Assembly: GCA_015143295.1 (NCBI GenBank)
Contig: CM026564.1
Location: 12,822,416 to 12,886,415, forward strand
Length of the DNA: 64,000 nt
Direction: 5' to 3'
From: Tetracentron sinense
Lineage: Eukaryota > Streptophyta > Magnoliopsida > Trochodendrales > Trochodendraceae
How positions within the stretch are numbered: the first letter of the stretch is position 1; the number at the start of each line of letters is the position of its first letter. The notes beneath the pieces were generated by a model that was not told the DNA's origin, searched no databases, and saw only the letters and a program-made list of their open reading frames with translations. Shown here piece after piece: positions 24,148 to 36,989 of the stretch. The translations under genes were made by a program, and so were the position numbers.

Positions 24148-26389
24148 TGTTAGACATATATGCCAACGAAAGCTATTTCGGAATTGTATTAGTCTGCTTA
24201 ATCAATAAAAGCATATTTTACAGTCACACATTGTCTTCTACATTGGGTAACATATTAAAAGTATCTCATTAGATGAGACTACTTTGTCCCTTAGGTAACA
24301 TTGTAGGAAAAACATCCAATTAGTTTTTAATTAATTGCTAAGGAGATGTGGTTTTCCGGTTCCTTGTAGACCTAGAGTTGTTCTAACTTATTTAGGATAC
24401 ATCTGGACAATGTATTTCTACTAACTTACACATTGTTAGTTTCATATGATAGAGTGATGAATCTCAATCACTGAGAGAAGGGTCTCTTGACTAAGATGTG
24501 GATATAAGTAAAAATACTTATATTACAACTGGATCGCTTAGTGGATACCCTTAGAAATATACTGTCTATATGTTTAAGGTAGTCCATTTGACAAATTGTC
24601 CTTAACCTGAGAGGTCGACATCTTCTCTAGTATTTGTTTATATAGCTTTGATGTGGCCAATCGTTAATGTCCAACACACTGGATTGAATGTGGGCTCGTT
24701 GGGTTATGTACGCTATACTAGAAGAAGTGTGTGTACGCTCAACAAGGATTCCACTACTCTTCTAGAGTAATTTATATTGAGTTGATATTTGTCAAACCGG
24801 ACTTGGAAAACCAGCGCTGTTATTTATCGATGAAATAGTTTTATCGAGAAGTTTATTTTATATATAAAAGAAATATAATAATTATTATTATTTCTTTTAA
24901 AGAATTTCTAAAATAGTTTTGAAAGTTCAAGTTTGACTAAAAGTATCAAAGAGAAAGGGTTCTCATTATAAGCTAGGGATTACAGACAGTATAAGATATT
25001 GTCCTGTAAGCTTATAACAATATTAGAAGTGGAAGGACGCATCTGTAAACAAATCTTGTAATAGAAATATCTGCAACTCAAATTTCTAGGGGTTAATCAC
25101 ATTGTGTTAATGGGCATTATTGTGATTAGCGGAAATCCAGGGACATAGATAAAATTCTATGATCCTAATGGTGTTATAAAAAAGTGTTTCCTAGTAACAA
25201 GACTTTAACTAAAAGGGTTAAGCACTTGGTCCCACAACCGGAAATAAGAGATCCTTTTAGATCTTGCACACTAGGATCTTCTTAAAGCTTTTAATTTAAT
25301 TATTAATTAAATTAATTAATTTCTCTAAGTATATCACTATATGGTATAGTGAAGCTCTAATAGGTGAAATCACATAGGATGTGATTAACCATATGGGTAG
25401 GACTCATAGAGGATTTTGATAAAGATCAAATCAATGACTAAAAGAATTTGAAACTTTTTAATTGGCGTGTGGAAGTGGGGCCCACCTAGGGTGGGATGCC
25501 CACTTCATGGTGAACCTTATCTCTTTATTTTGGTGATCTTATCTCCTAATAGTTAGGGATTAGATTGTTTGATTGCTAATTAAAGATTCCCTATTTAATA
25601 GGGATTGCATTAGTTTGTTACTAATGATTCTTTATTAAGATAAGGATTAAATTAGTTAGTTACTAATTAATTATCCTAATAGATAAGGATATGATTAGTT
25701 TGTTACTAATTAATTATCCTAATTGATAAGGATAAGAATAGTTTGTTAATAATGGATAAGATTAATTTCTTTCTAAGATAAATCCTAATTAATTGGGAAC
25801 TATCATTAAAGAATCTTTTGAGGGAATTTCTAATTGGATTAGGATAAGGGAGAAGAGTCTTGGATTGCAAGTAAGCAATCCAAGGAATCTATATAAAGGG
25901 TGGGACGTCCATCCCTTGGATTAATTCTCTCCCGAATGTTTTTTCTCTCTCCCTCTTCAATAGTTCACGCTCCCCCTCTCCCTCTTGTGGTAGTTGTAAG
26001 GTCATACTCTTATATTCTTTCATCTTGATTCTAGTTTAGATCTTGAACAAAATCAGAACCAATCTTGTTAATCAAGAAAGGATCTTGCGTTCAAGAAAAG
26101 AACAAAAGATCGTAGAGCTTGAATTGGAAGAGCCATTAATTTCCATTAGAGAAAAGTTTTAGAAGATAAAGAAGGTTCGTATGAATTGCGAAAGAGACTT
26201 TTCACTTGCAAAGTTTTGCGGGCATCGTTCTATAACGTGGATTTGACTTATTAATATCAAAGTCGCAAAAGTGATTGTTATTTTATCATTCATTGAATAA
26301 AATCAATTAGAATCGTAGTCAGGTCTTGGGATTCAATGTATGCCCCACCAAGAACTGTTTTTCTAAAATTAAAAAGAAGCGTACTTTCA
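24148..26389 (+). repeat. Copia B 3' LTR
   Basis: It starts TGTTAGACATATATGCCAAC, carries a TATA box at 25890-25897 (TATATAAA), and ends CTTTCA (2,242 bp). It is similar throughout to the Copia A LTR in the opposite orientation. No 5' LTR partner exists for this copy. Confidence 0.8.
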
Positions 26390-26518
26390 ATGTTTTGAGT
26401 CTTTTGACAAGTGTAGCCCACCTTCCAATGTTCGCAGCAGGTATTGAACAAGAACAGATTTCCCCTTCAGAAGAAGTCTTAGAACTACTTCTTACGGCAC
26501 GAGTTGAACAATACTTCT
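26390..26518. other. Short unassigned spacer
   Basis: No recognised feature between the Copia LTR and the next LTR-like start. Confidence 0.4.
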
Positions 26519-26980
26519 TGTCAGCACCCCATTTTTGCACCCCCTCTTTTACCCCCTTCTTCAATGCTTCAAGGGTCAATCAAGGCCTAGAAATCCTCCT
26601 CGAAGGTTCAAAGTGTTCAAAATCAAGTCCAAGCACAAAGTCCAGCCTAAAACCGCCCCAAAAACCCATTTTAGGTCATTTCTGCCTGGGACCGTTCGAA
26701 CGGTGCCAGACAATTTGCCAAAACAGATTCTAGTAGCCTATACCTTTCGAACGGTCCTAACATCATTCAAACGGTCCATGTGCAAAAAGTTTTTGAAAAT
26801 AGTTAAAACCCTAATTAGGTCATCCAATTCTGGGATGACGTCACCCCTAACCTTTTAGGATTATTCCAACCTATTCTTACCCTTGGAAAAACCTATAAAT
26901 ACCCATTGGTTTTAACCTTTAAACCTAAGCCTTGGAAAATCCATTTTCTAGCCAAAACCCTTAAAGTCTTAGAGAATTCT
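26519..26980 (+). repeat. LTR 5' fragment (TGTCAGCACCCC type)
   Basis: It starts TGTCAGCACCCCATTTTTGC, a common plant Gypsy LTR start, and includes a TATA box TATAAATA at 26895-26902. CCGTTCGAACGGT-type dyads occur near 26694 and 26747. It is cut at 26981 by the next LTR-like sequence. Confidence 0.45.
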
Positions 26981-28650
26981 TGTCACGCCCCAAAACCTAC
27001 ACACTAATACTATTATTTGCACAGATATCGAGGCGTGAACCAGAAAGAAATTCCAGGATATAATAGAAATTAAAACATTTAATAATCTATTAAACAACTA
27101 TAAAATATCCAGCACAACTAAAGACTTAACAACATGAGTTCTCCCAAAATAAACTATCAAAAGGTTCCACATGTTTACCTCATTGCAGTTCTCTCACACT
27201 CTAATAGGAAAGAAAACTAAAACTTGTCCCGCTGGCTCAAGCGAGAACGATATCTATTCTCCTCAATCACCACTTGAAAAGAGTAATCAATAAGGGTGAG
27301 CTCACAGTCACAGCTCAACAAGAGAATACAATTATAGCTTAGATTCATTAAAAATTTATATGATTAAATGACTAACAAATTATGCATATTATTCGAGTAA
27401 GTCTTTATTTATGTTTCTATCCTATTAATAGGGGTCTTACAAAACTTACCCTATTGACCACGAGAATCCTTGGAGTCTCAGACAACTTACCTTATTCCTC
27501 GGGTGTCACCTAATTCACCCATTCAGAATGACTATTTTACACAACTCCACTCAATTCTCAGTTTCTGGGTTGGTACTCTACACCACCCTGAAACCATTAA
27601 TGGGTGGTACACAACTTCACCCTAGGATCCATTCAAGGAGGTCTTACACAACTTACTCCTTGAATGACCCTTACCCAAGATTTATCACATTGATTATTAC
27701 AACACCATTATATTAAAACATTAATTCATTAGATGCATAATAGATTTCATAATGTATTCAGGCATTTCATAAATAAAGTATCATGTTAGAGAATAAGTTA
27801 AGAATTGCGTTTCTATTTTACATTAAGCATACTATGGGTTTAAGTCACAATTAATTTGCATTAAACCTAATGGAAACTTACACAACAATTTCCATTATTT
27901 ATTCTAGATTCAATCTATCTTCATGCGCTCAATTTAAACCAAAAGGAGTCATTTAAGTTCAATTAAATACTGATGATTAATAAAATTTTGCCAAAATAAC
28001 CAATACGGACAAAACACAACACCAACGGTCGACCGCCCTAAGGCACTGGTTGATCGGTCTTTTCAGATTCCAAAAAGAAACCCCTGCTTTCTTAAGGATC
28101 TTGCCCTAAACCTTCGATTTCTACAATTTAAATAGAGTTTTCTTCCTTTAAAATACCATGTAGATTACTTTATCATTTATCAAAATCACACATAACATCT
28201 CTTAATAAATCAGAATATTACATGTATTAAATATCTCTCATTAACATGTTATCATAACAACATTCATCAATAATAACAAAACAGATTAGCATCATTAAAG
28301 AACACATCACACATATTACATATAAACCATAGAAATATCCACTTGCCTCTATTTTCAAATCTCGAAAAGAAAAGAAAGGAGGTGGTCACTTGACAGGTTT
28401 TGATGCTATCCCGGCGATCCAAAACTTCAGACTCCGGTTCTTTATGAGCATTCACCGAACTCCAAACCTTACAGCCGTTTTCTCCTCTTTCTCCCACCAA
28501 ACGTATCTCAATTCTCTTGTATTAGGTTTGTAAAAGAGAGGCTAATTAGGTTTTATATGTTTTATTTATACTAACACTTATTTAGAGAATTACTAGAATA
28601 TCCCTACTAAGGTCCGTTTGGTAATAACCATTATTAAATCCATTTAAATC
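26981..28650 (-). repeat. Gypsy-type LTR fragment
   Basis: It starts TGTCACGCCCCAAAACCTAC in plus orientation, which is the 3' terminus of a minus-strand LTR. It is AT-rich and non-coding, with short internal repeats (TTACACAACTTACTCC-like, 27430-27660). The outer edge near 28650 is uncertain. Confidence 0.4.
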
Positions 28651-28889
28651 GAAATACGGAAGAGGCTCCTCATCGACAGCTATGCCTAATGCTGATCCCT
28701 ATTGGCCTGTTGCTGATGATCCATCGGAGGGCGAGGCCATAGATGAGGGTGTGTCTGTGAGAGAGAACACCTCTGGTTCTGTTGACCGAAGAACTTTTTA
28801 CTAGTCACGATGAAATTCGGGGAGAGTTCAATCGCACCCACAGATCAACACGTGTCCCTTTTAATCTTTATTAACCGTGGTTAAAATTC
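28651..28889. other. Unassigned segment
   Basis: GC-richer than its neighbours. A short reading EIRGEFNRTHRSTRVPFNLY near 28810 looks transposon-like but cannot be assigned. Confidence 0.3.
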
Positions 28890-29204
28890 ACTTACTCTTA
28901 ACTTTGGTAACATCTTTGGATTTGGATACCATAATATAAGAAGCTTAGCCACGATGAAGTACGACACCCAACCAGTACTCTAGTGGCTTAGAACAATATT
29001 AGGCTTACAAGGAACTAGAAAATCATATCTCCTCGCAACCTTTGCATGATTTTCTTACAATGTTACCTATGGAACTTTATGTCATCATCAAATGAGACAA
29101 TAATTATTATAAATACCCTTTAGGGTTGATTGAGTGAATATGATACTTCTTTAATCAACATAGAAAAGTCTTATATTGGCTCTTGATGGCATATTTGTCC
29201 AACA
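28890..29204 (-). repeat. Copia-type LTR fragment
   Basis: Read on the minus strand it starts TGTTGGACAAATATGCCATC at 29204 and resembles the starts of the 2.2-kb Copia LTRs elsewhere in the window. Only the first ~300 bp remain. Confidence 0.5.
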
Positions 29205-31100
29205 CTCCTCGACCCAAGGACCAAGAGCACAAATATCAAATGGTGTACCGGTCAACATCAAAATGTATGGCTGAGTATTGAAACACTCAACGAGTACAAG
29301 CTACTAGCCAACAATAGTAATAACACAAATAAAAGCATGGTTACAAATTAAACATTTCATTCATGTGCATGTATGAAACCCTTGTGTGCAAAAACCCTCA
29401 TTAAAAATCATGTATGCATAACTCATAACTTGTACTTGAAATTAGCTTTTCGTATTTTCCCAAACTTGCTTGTCGTGCTTAAAATCTTATGCTTGTCTTG
29501 TGAGAATCATGGTTGTCTTGTCTTGTTCTTGTTTAAATCACACTTGTCTTATTTTGCTTGTCTTGTCATGCTTGTCTTGTTCTTGAAGCCAGATATTAGT
29601 GCCATTGAAATGACTTGAAAGCCGGGTATGTAAATACCCCTCATCGAAATTACTTGAAAACGACTTGATAGCCGGGTGTGTAAACATCGTTCATGGAAAT
29701 GAAAAATGCACACTAATATCCTTGACCGGCCCAACGTCCGACATTATCATATTTGCTTGTCTTGTTTTCTTGAAGCCGGATATGGCATATCCTTGGATAT
29801 GCCCTATCTTTGACCGACCCAGAGTTTGGCTTTATCATTCGTTTCGTGAATCACTTGTCTTGTTCTTTGGTTTGTTTTTCACATATGCTTATATTTAGAA
29901 AACTAAATCATGCATACATGCTTGTGCATAAGAAATGGTGAGCATCATAATAGCATGAAAAAACTTAAGGAAATCACATGTCGACCTTTAAAGCATTTAT
30001 ATAGTTATGGGAAAAACCTTAAAAGCATCTTAGTATGCATGAACAAGCTCGAAACATGGAATCATGATCATAGGAATCATACATTTGACATACATGGCAT
30101 AGATCATTGTTACTTAGCCTATTACATCCATAACGTACTTTATAGTTTATACATTTAGAGAAATCATGGTAGATTTTGGGATTGGAAAACACATGTAAAC
30201 AATTTAAACATTTCAAGCTTGGAAACCTAAGTTTGGGATCTAAGTTATCACTAAATTAACTAGAAGGTGTACTTACAATTCTTATTTAAAATCATACTTT
30301 AATCCTCTTATTCAATATTTATATTATCACAAAGCTAAGTAGTAGAAGGTACTTACTTTTTAGGATTGGAGAAAGGCTTGAGAAGACTTGAGAAGGTGAG
30401 ATCCAAATTCCAAAGAAGGATCCGATGCTTGAAGAAGGTTTGTGGAAGCAAGAATAGGCTCTACCTTGATCCTAGCACAAACCTTTGGCCAAAACCCTAG
30501 CTTTCCCCTTTCTTCTCTCTCAAAATCTCCTCTTAGAACTCTCTTAGGGTGATATGAACCCTAACCTACGAATTTGAGTATTTATAGAGTAAGGGCGGTG
30601 GTCAAAGACCAACATACCCTTAATGAAATGATTTAAAAGACCCAATTGAGCAAAATTGTGGGGGCCCGGTAGACCGGCCAGGCCAATAAACACATTGTGG
30701 CCCAATTTTGGGCCAAAATCCATACAATCGGTCGACCGGCCTTGAGGGGTGGTAGACCGGCCCTGAATCCCAACTCACTGTTAGTCCATTTTGGGCCTTT
30801 TCGAGACAGTCGGTCGACCGGCCTTGAGGGGCGATCGATCGGCCTTGCAGAACTTGGCTATTTCTCCTTTTTTTTTTCCCATTTTTCACACTTAGAGTGA
30901 TTCCACTCTTACATTAACTTACTAAGAGTGCTTCCACTCTTTTTCATTGGCTTGACAGCCATATACAACACATCAAATTTTGATTTCAAATTCTTTGATT
31001 CAATTATCACACACCAAAATACATAGAAGGTCATTGGGCCAAAATCACTATTCACTGACACTATTCACCGAATAAGAAAATGAGTTCCGGGGTTTCTACA
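29205..31100 (-). repeat. Gypsy LTR fragment (same family as 51079-55087)
   Basis: It ends GGGGTTTCTACA at 31100, the minus-strand LTR start. It shares with 53200-55087 the TATTGAAACACTCA block, the CTTGTCTTG-rich stretch and the CGGTCGACCGGCC dyads (30735, 30810). The other LTR end is missing at 29205, so it is truncated, not a solo LTR. Confidence 0.6.
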
Positions 31101-31838
31101 CTTGCGATAAGCAATAGGTAACTCAAAATCGGAAGCAATATGAATAATAATAAGAGAAGTATGAACATGACGAAGGGAAGGTGATGAAGTATCTAGTGGA
31201 GTGGTCTGCGGGGAAGAATGTGGTAGAGGCGCATCAGAGAGAGAACGAGGCGGTTGTCAACTAGAGTACATGAGAAGCTCCTTCTACTGCGGAAGATCCC
31301 CATAAAACAGGTAAAGGCAAAGAGACAGTAGGCACAATACAAGGTAAAGGCAAAGAGACAGTAGAGACAGTAGGAGTAGGAGAGAAATATGGTACTGTCT
31401 CGAAAAAGGTAACATCCAAAGAGACAAAGAAGCGACGAGACTAGGGATTGTAACACCGATAGCCCTTCGATGCACTAGAATAATCAACAAAGACACATCA
31501 AATTGCTTTATCATCCAATTTCTGACGACTTGGATGAAGATCCTGAATAAAGAAGGCACAACCAAATACCCGTGGCTCAATGGGAAAAATAGGGGCATGA
31601 AGACAAAGAAACTTATAAGGTGAGAGACCATCAAGAATATGAGAAGGTGCCTGATTGATGAGAAAACATGCAGTGAGAAGGGCCATGGACCAAAAAGGCT
31701 TAGGCACTTGCATGCCTCGTAACAAGGAGCGAGTGACACCCACTAAATGACGATTCTTGCGCTCAGCAACACCATTTTGTTGAGGGGTGTACAAACAAGT
31801 AAGCTGATGAGAAGTACCATGAGTGTGAAGATACTACA
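31101..31838 (-). pseudogene. Copia C pol, downstream part
   Basis: The minus strand reads YLHTHGTSHQLTCLYTPQQN then GVAERKNRHLVGVTRSLLRG, the C-terminal integrase core with the catalytic Glu in VAERKNR. WSMALLTACFLINQAP and FGCAFFIQDLHPSRQKLDDK follow, then decayed linker sequence to about 31200. The reverse transcriptase is absent. It continues the integrase at 32940-33300 after a gap of roughly 40 codons where foreign DNA has replaced it. Confidence 0.75.
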
Positions 31839-32939
31839 TCGCTCCGGATTCATCGGTCAGGAGTGAAGAAATGCAAATCAAGGAGAATCCAATCCCTTCC
31901 TTCTGGAACTGGAAACCGGAAACGAGATAAACGTATCTAACCCTCCTATCCAACGTTAGTCAAAACCTTACCCGATGACTTGAGTATCCCCCATGTCTTT
32001 TAGCTCCTTGCATTGGCAGCAAACCAATATTTGCATGTTTGGAATGATCCTAACCGTCTAATCAGAAAGCCTTAATAAAAAAATACACATGGGCAACAGT
32101 CCAAAATCAAGCGGGCTAAAGTGTGTGATCCCGTATGCTTTCGATATCAAATTGATCTATTAGTGCTCTCAAGAGCTTGAGTAGACCGTTCGTTCAACTC
32201 GCCTGAAGGAGACTAGACTTCTTTAGATAGAGAGACTCACTTCGTAACCTTCGCTCCCTTTGCACTCGTTTAGCAGTTGCTCTTCTTATTCATGATTATA
32301 CCGTTCGCAGGCATTCTTGGTCAAACTGGCTGGCTTGGGGCCAGGGGGGTTCTTTGAGCATTGATTGCAGAATCTGTTCTGATTTATTGCCAGTGGACTA
32401 TTTTCTTCGGCGAGCCCTTTGTCATCCTTAGGTTATTGGCGGATCGGTTTCCGTCTTTATGAAGGTAAGGTCTCTCGTTGAGTGTGCAAGCATCTTAGGT
32501 GTAATATGATACGCATACGCATGCGTAAGCATATCCGCTTATAGTCGCATGGGGTGCGGTGAGATGGATCATCCGTGGTTGGAATCAAGTCTCTACTGTT
32601 CCTGGCTATAATATTCACCATTATCTTTCATTTCTTTAAAGTTTGTCAACAATTTTATCACTTCATTGTGATAGAGAGTAACATTAGAAGAGTTTTTTTC
32701 TCTAGAGATAAAATGACCAAAGCTTCGGTTGCTTCCACTTGTGGCCTTCGACCGACAGACAGGGAACCCCACCTCTTCTTCTCTTCATGTATGTGGGTTG
32801 TCTGTGCTCTAAGCCCGGCCCACGCGCGGTTAGGAAGATTGGCCGCAATTTGAGCGGTACCACCCACCCTACCCTACCACCTATAGGCGGTCGTCCGTCC
32901 TACAGCCGCCCTCGAACAAAAGGAGCAGTTAAATACTCA
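31839..32939. other. Foreign insert in Copia C, possible organellar DNA
   Basis: About 1.1 kb that interrupts the integrase region and is clearly less AT-rich than its surroundings. It has no poly-A, no terminal repeats and no transposon protein signature. Its even base composition and lack of plant-TE features recall plant mitochondrial intergenic DNA, but no mitochondrial gene is recognised. An organellar origin is therefore only an inference. Confidence 0.35.
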
Positions 32940-34830
32940 CAACCATTATATTAAGACCACCAAACTGGGTACGAACCATAGTATGAAATTCTTGGAATTC
33001 AGAAAACAGCTCATCCTTAAACTTAATAAGGTAAACCCAAGTAGCCTGAGTGTATTCATCGACAAAAGTAACATAATAACGAAAACCATCACTAGAGATA
33101 ACCGGAGATGAACCCCAAACATTAGAATGAACAAGCTCAAAAGTAGAACGACATCTATGCATGCGAGAAGGATAAACAATGCGAACATGTTTAGTAAGCT
33201 CACAAATATCACATTGAAAAGTAGATGAAGAACACAGTTTACTAAAAGTAGAAATCAAAGAACACGGTCTGATCCAATATGCCCAAGCTTGGCATGCCAT
33301 AAACGATAGGTATCATGAGTAACATCAATTGAAAAAGGAAAAGCAGTAGCAGCAGTAGCTAGGACACGATTAGGAGCATAATCAGTATCAAGGTAGTACA
33401 GAGGTAGTACAGTGCCTCTTTTCACGCCTCTACCATCAATCCTTCTTGTAGTCAGGTCCTGAAAGAGACAATGAGAAGGATGAAACATATCACAACAATT
33501 GAGTTTGGTAGGAAGACTACTAACTGAAAGAAAGTTAAAAGATAAATGAGGAACATGTAAAACATTAGATAAAGAGAGTGACAGACATACAGGAAAGTTC
33601 CCTACTCTTAAAACAGGAGTAACGGAACCATCAGCTAAGCGAACTTTGGCAGTAGGAGATGGAGGTGAATAAATGGAATAACCCTGTAACTCACCAGTCA
33701 TATGAACAGTGACTCCAGAATCAATCACCCAGCTAGGGGAAGAAGTTGATGTAGTGGTAGCATAGGCTGAGGGAGCACAGATACCTGAGCCAGCAAGTGA
33801 AGAGGAAGTAGTCACTCTACAGACAGAACTCAGTGCAAATCATCTCAGCAACCTGAGCTCTCAAGGACTCCAAAGGATCACTCGCAGTAACTGAGGTGGC
33901 AGGCGAAGAATCAATCCTAGGAGTCGTAGTAAAATGAGCAGCAGGATGAGATGGGTAACCATAGTTATGCAGATGATAACAATGATCACGATCATGTCCT
34001 ACTATATCACAGTAAGCATAAGGAGTAATAAATCTGCTACAACCACGTCCGCCACGACCTTGACAACTCCTATCAGTCCCCTTACCACGTCCTGGAGGAT
34101 GAAAATCAGTAACAAAGGCAGTATGATCCTGATGGAGCATAGGAGGGGAACTTGAAGACATAACAGCCCATCGGTGTTCTTCATTGAACACAGTGGAGTA
34201 CACCGATCGAAGAGAGGGCAGAGGAGATATGGCAAGGAGCTAAGTGCGTAATTGCTCAAATTTGACACTAAGACCATCCAAGAAATCATAAATGTGATGA
34301 CGCTCAATTCGCTTCGTCATAACATTTGCAGAAGCAATGGACAATTAAAAAAAAGGCTCATAATGGCTCAATTCTTAACAACGGCGTTGAAGAGCCCCAA
34401 AATAATTAGAAATACGCATATCCCCTTACTGAAAGTGAACAATCTCACGAGTAAGTTGATAAATCTGAGCATCATTCCCCACTAAGGCATAAGTCTGAAT
34501 AAGAGCATCCCAAAGCTCATGACAATCCTTATAGAAAATGTAATTCCTGGCAATCTAATGCTCCAGAGAATTAAATAACCAACCCAAAATAATGCAATTC
34601 TCGGCATTCCATGTAGCAATCTTGGAAATACCTGTTTCCGGCTTAGGGGTTTTACCATCAAGATATCCCCTCTTAGAACGACCCCCAATATACAGCTCAA
34701 TAAAGCTTCATCACACAAGAAAATTATCATTATTGAATTTAAAATTGGTGATAAAGTGGACAACGGAGTCGGAAAAAGTCGGCGGAGTAAGAAATTTAGT
34801 ACCATAGGAGCAACTTAAGGTGAAAAAAAT
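32940..34830 (-). pseudogene. Copia C gag, protease and integrase start
   Basis: Minus-strand Copia of a different lineage from A and B. Gag runs 34830-33830 (FKFNNDNFLVW, IATWNAENCIILGWLFNSLE, DFLDGLSVKFEQLRTQLL), with a damaged knuckle YAYCDIVGHDRDHC. Protease is SWVIDSGVTVHMTG near 33730. Pre-integrase is YRLWHAKLGHIGSDR near 33300. After a frameshift the integrase reads CDICELTKHVR, FELVHSNVWG and FVDEYTQATWVYLI, ending near 32942 at the foreign insert. The first catalytic Asp of integrase is replaced by Asn (HSNVWG). Stops and frameshifts make it non-functional. Confidence 0.78.
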
Positions 34831-35365
34831 GAAGTCACACTACCAATCAATTAATACCTCATTAAAAACATGTCCATAGGTAGTAAGATAACCAAAAACA
34901 TTGATCGAAGGTGTTGTTAGAAGCAAAACAGTGCAAAAAAGTCCCTTAACAGTGAAACTGTAGAGAAAGGGGTTGGAAAAATCCTCACTCCTTCAAATCT
35001 CATCCAAATAGAGGAAACTTAGTTTTAAAATGTTCCTTACAAAAAACCTATCCATCCATGATCAACGAACATCATTAAAATGGTCTCATTCGAGCAAAAA
35101 CGTTTTTGAACTAACAGAGTTATTGATTTTGATTTTTTTTTCAAATCATTGTAACTTCCTCAATATTTAATCAAATCACACGATATAGGATTCAAAAATC
35201 CTCTAAAATCAAGATCTTTGAAAAATATACTTTTGAAGAACCCAACACCCAAAAATAAGGCTTAGGCCATATGGCTAGAGTCAGCCACATGGCTAAAAAC
35301 ATGGCAGTTGTCCTCATTTCTTTGATTGTTCTTGTGGCTTTAAATGACCGTTTCCTTCCTTTGAT

Positions 35366-35383
35366 GAAACTCTGATACCAAGT
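35366..35383 (-). other. Primer binding site of Copia C
   Basis: The minus strand reads TTGGTATCAGAGTTTCATC-like sequence, the classic TGGTATCAGAG primer site, placing the 5' LTR just above it (about 35384-35530, boundary unclear). Confidence 0.6.
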
Positions 35384-35539
35384 TGGAGATAGGGTTTGGA
35401 GGATTCAGGGTTTAGAGTAGAGAAAAGAGAAACGGGAGAAGAGAGATTAGGGTAAATTGCTTAGTGAGTGAAAGAAAACCCTATTAGCATCTTATATTTA
35501 GAGAACATTATAGATATACCCTTTTACAATTATACCCTC

Positions 35540-35697
35540 GATATTACATATATATACTATAATCTTTCAATAACTTTTTGAATCTTTCTACAATTTTTCT
35601 TATATTTTATTTATTTGATAAAAATGAGAGAGCATGAAGCTTTCTACAATTTTGAAGTCCTAATGCCTTGCCTCACACCTTCACGTTTTAAAACATT
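35540..35697. mobile_element. Partial MITE, right end only
   Basis: It matches the last ~190 bp of the element at 36394-36957 (AATGAGAGAGCATGAAGC, CTAATGCCTTGCCTCAC, CGTTTTAAAACATTG). The left end is absent. Confidence 0.55.
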
Positions 35698-36393
35698 GTG
35701 CGGGACGAGTTGTAGCGATTTCTTGGAGCAGTATGACAGTTTTATTTCGCCAGTGGCGAAATCTTCTCAATCGGGGGGGAATTGATGCGGACATTGGATT
35801 GTTGGATTTTATTATGATGGAGATCCACCATTGATTCTCTATTTTGAGGAGGATCCTCCATTGGATTGCAACTTGGTGGACGATCGATCGTCGGATTGAG
35901 AGATGGCGATCGGAGGGCCGAGATCAGCCTGTAAATGGGAATGGGCAGCTATCAATATTACCTAGGCACTTTAGTTTTCCCAAATTTTGTTGTGCCGACA
36001 CCTTAAACGACATAACACTCCGTGGCATGACACGACACTCCTCGATACGTGCTTATAATGTGCCATGGTGGTATCACATTATTGGTTAGTCACGTAGCGC
36101 TTTAAGTATGTCGTGCCATTTTAAAAATACAATATATATATATTAGATTGTTAGGAACTTTTTATGAAGTTGTGTAGCCTTTTCGGCAACATAGAGAAAA
36201 ATTTACTAGGAGAGCGGCGATACCAATAACGATCAATATGTACGTCGCTGTCTTGTTTTCTCCTTTCTATTCTCTATATAAGTATTTTCTTAGAACTTTG
36301 ATATATATTTAAAAAAAAAAAATTGGGGACAAGTGGTCCACCCTCTCTATTCTTATTATTTTTCTATATTTTTTGCTTATAATATATTCGTAT
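35698..36393. other. Unassigned intronic DNA
   Basis: No coding region or clear repeat. Several GTGCCG/GGCACGAC-like words occur between 35980 and 36120, without a regular period. Confidence 0.35.
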
Positions 36394-36957
36394 CAATGTT
36401 TTAAATGTGAGGCTTACGCCTCGAGGCTCACCTCAAGGCGAGACTTAAAGAAAATGCCTTGAGGCTCAATCATGAGGCTTAAATCCCATGAGGCACACGT
36501 CTCATGCCTTGAAACTCGCTTTATGTATATGTCGTACATCTTATACATTAACTAAAATTAGGTTTCTAGTCACAACTGAGACTTAAATTTTTTTTAAAAA
36601 AATTTGTTATTTGTTTCAACTAATTTATATAGTATTTACGATGTGTACATGTGCGTCCACACAAACACACAATGTACACGAATACAACGATATATATATA
36701 TATGTATGTATGTATAAATATATTTCTCTCTCTATATATATATATACATATATTATACTATTTCTTTAACTTTTTGAATCTTTTTACAAATTTTCTTATA
36801 TTTTATTTATTTGTTAAAATGAGAGAGCATGAAGCTTTCTTAAGTAAGTTACACGCCTCACGTATCTTGAGGTCCTAACGCCTCGCTTCGAGGCTTACAC
36901 TTCACGCATCTTGAGGTCCTAACGCCTCGCCTCACGCCTTCATGTTTTAAAACATTG
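36394..36957. mobile_element. hAT-like MITE (564 bp) with 8-bp TSD
   Basis: The left end CAATGTTTTAAATGTGAGGC mirrors the right end CACGCCTTCATGTTTTAAAACATTG. Flanks are ATTCGTAT (36386-36393) and ATTCATAT (36958-36965), an 8-bp duplication with one mismatch. Subterminal GCCTC/GAGGC words repeat on both sides, and a TA-rich microsatellite lies at 36690-36760. There is no coding capacity. Eight-base duplications are the hallmark of hAT elements. Confidence 0.7.
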
Positions 36958-36989
36958 ATTCATATATATATGATAATCATTTTCAAAAA

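Noticed and set aside
32575-32867. Open frames in the GC-richer insert as a real protein gene
   Set aside because: Overlapping frames on both strands without motifs. Length is what GC-richer DNA gives by chance.
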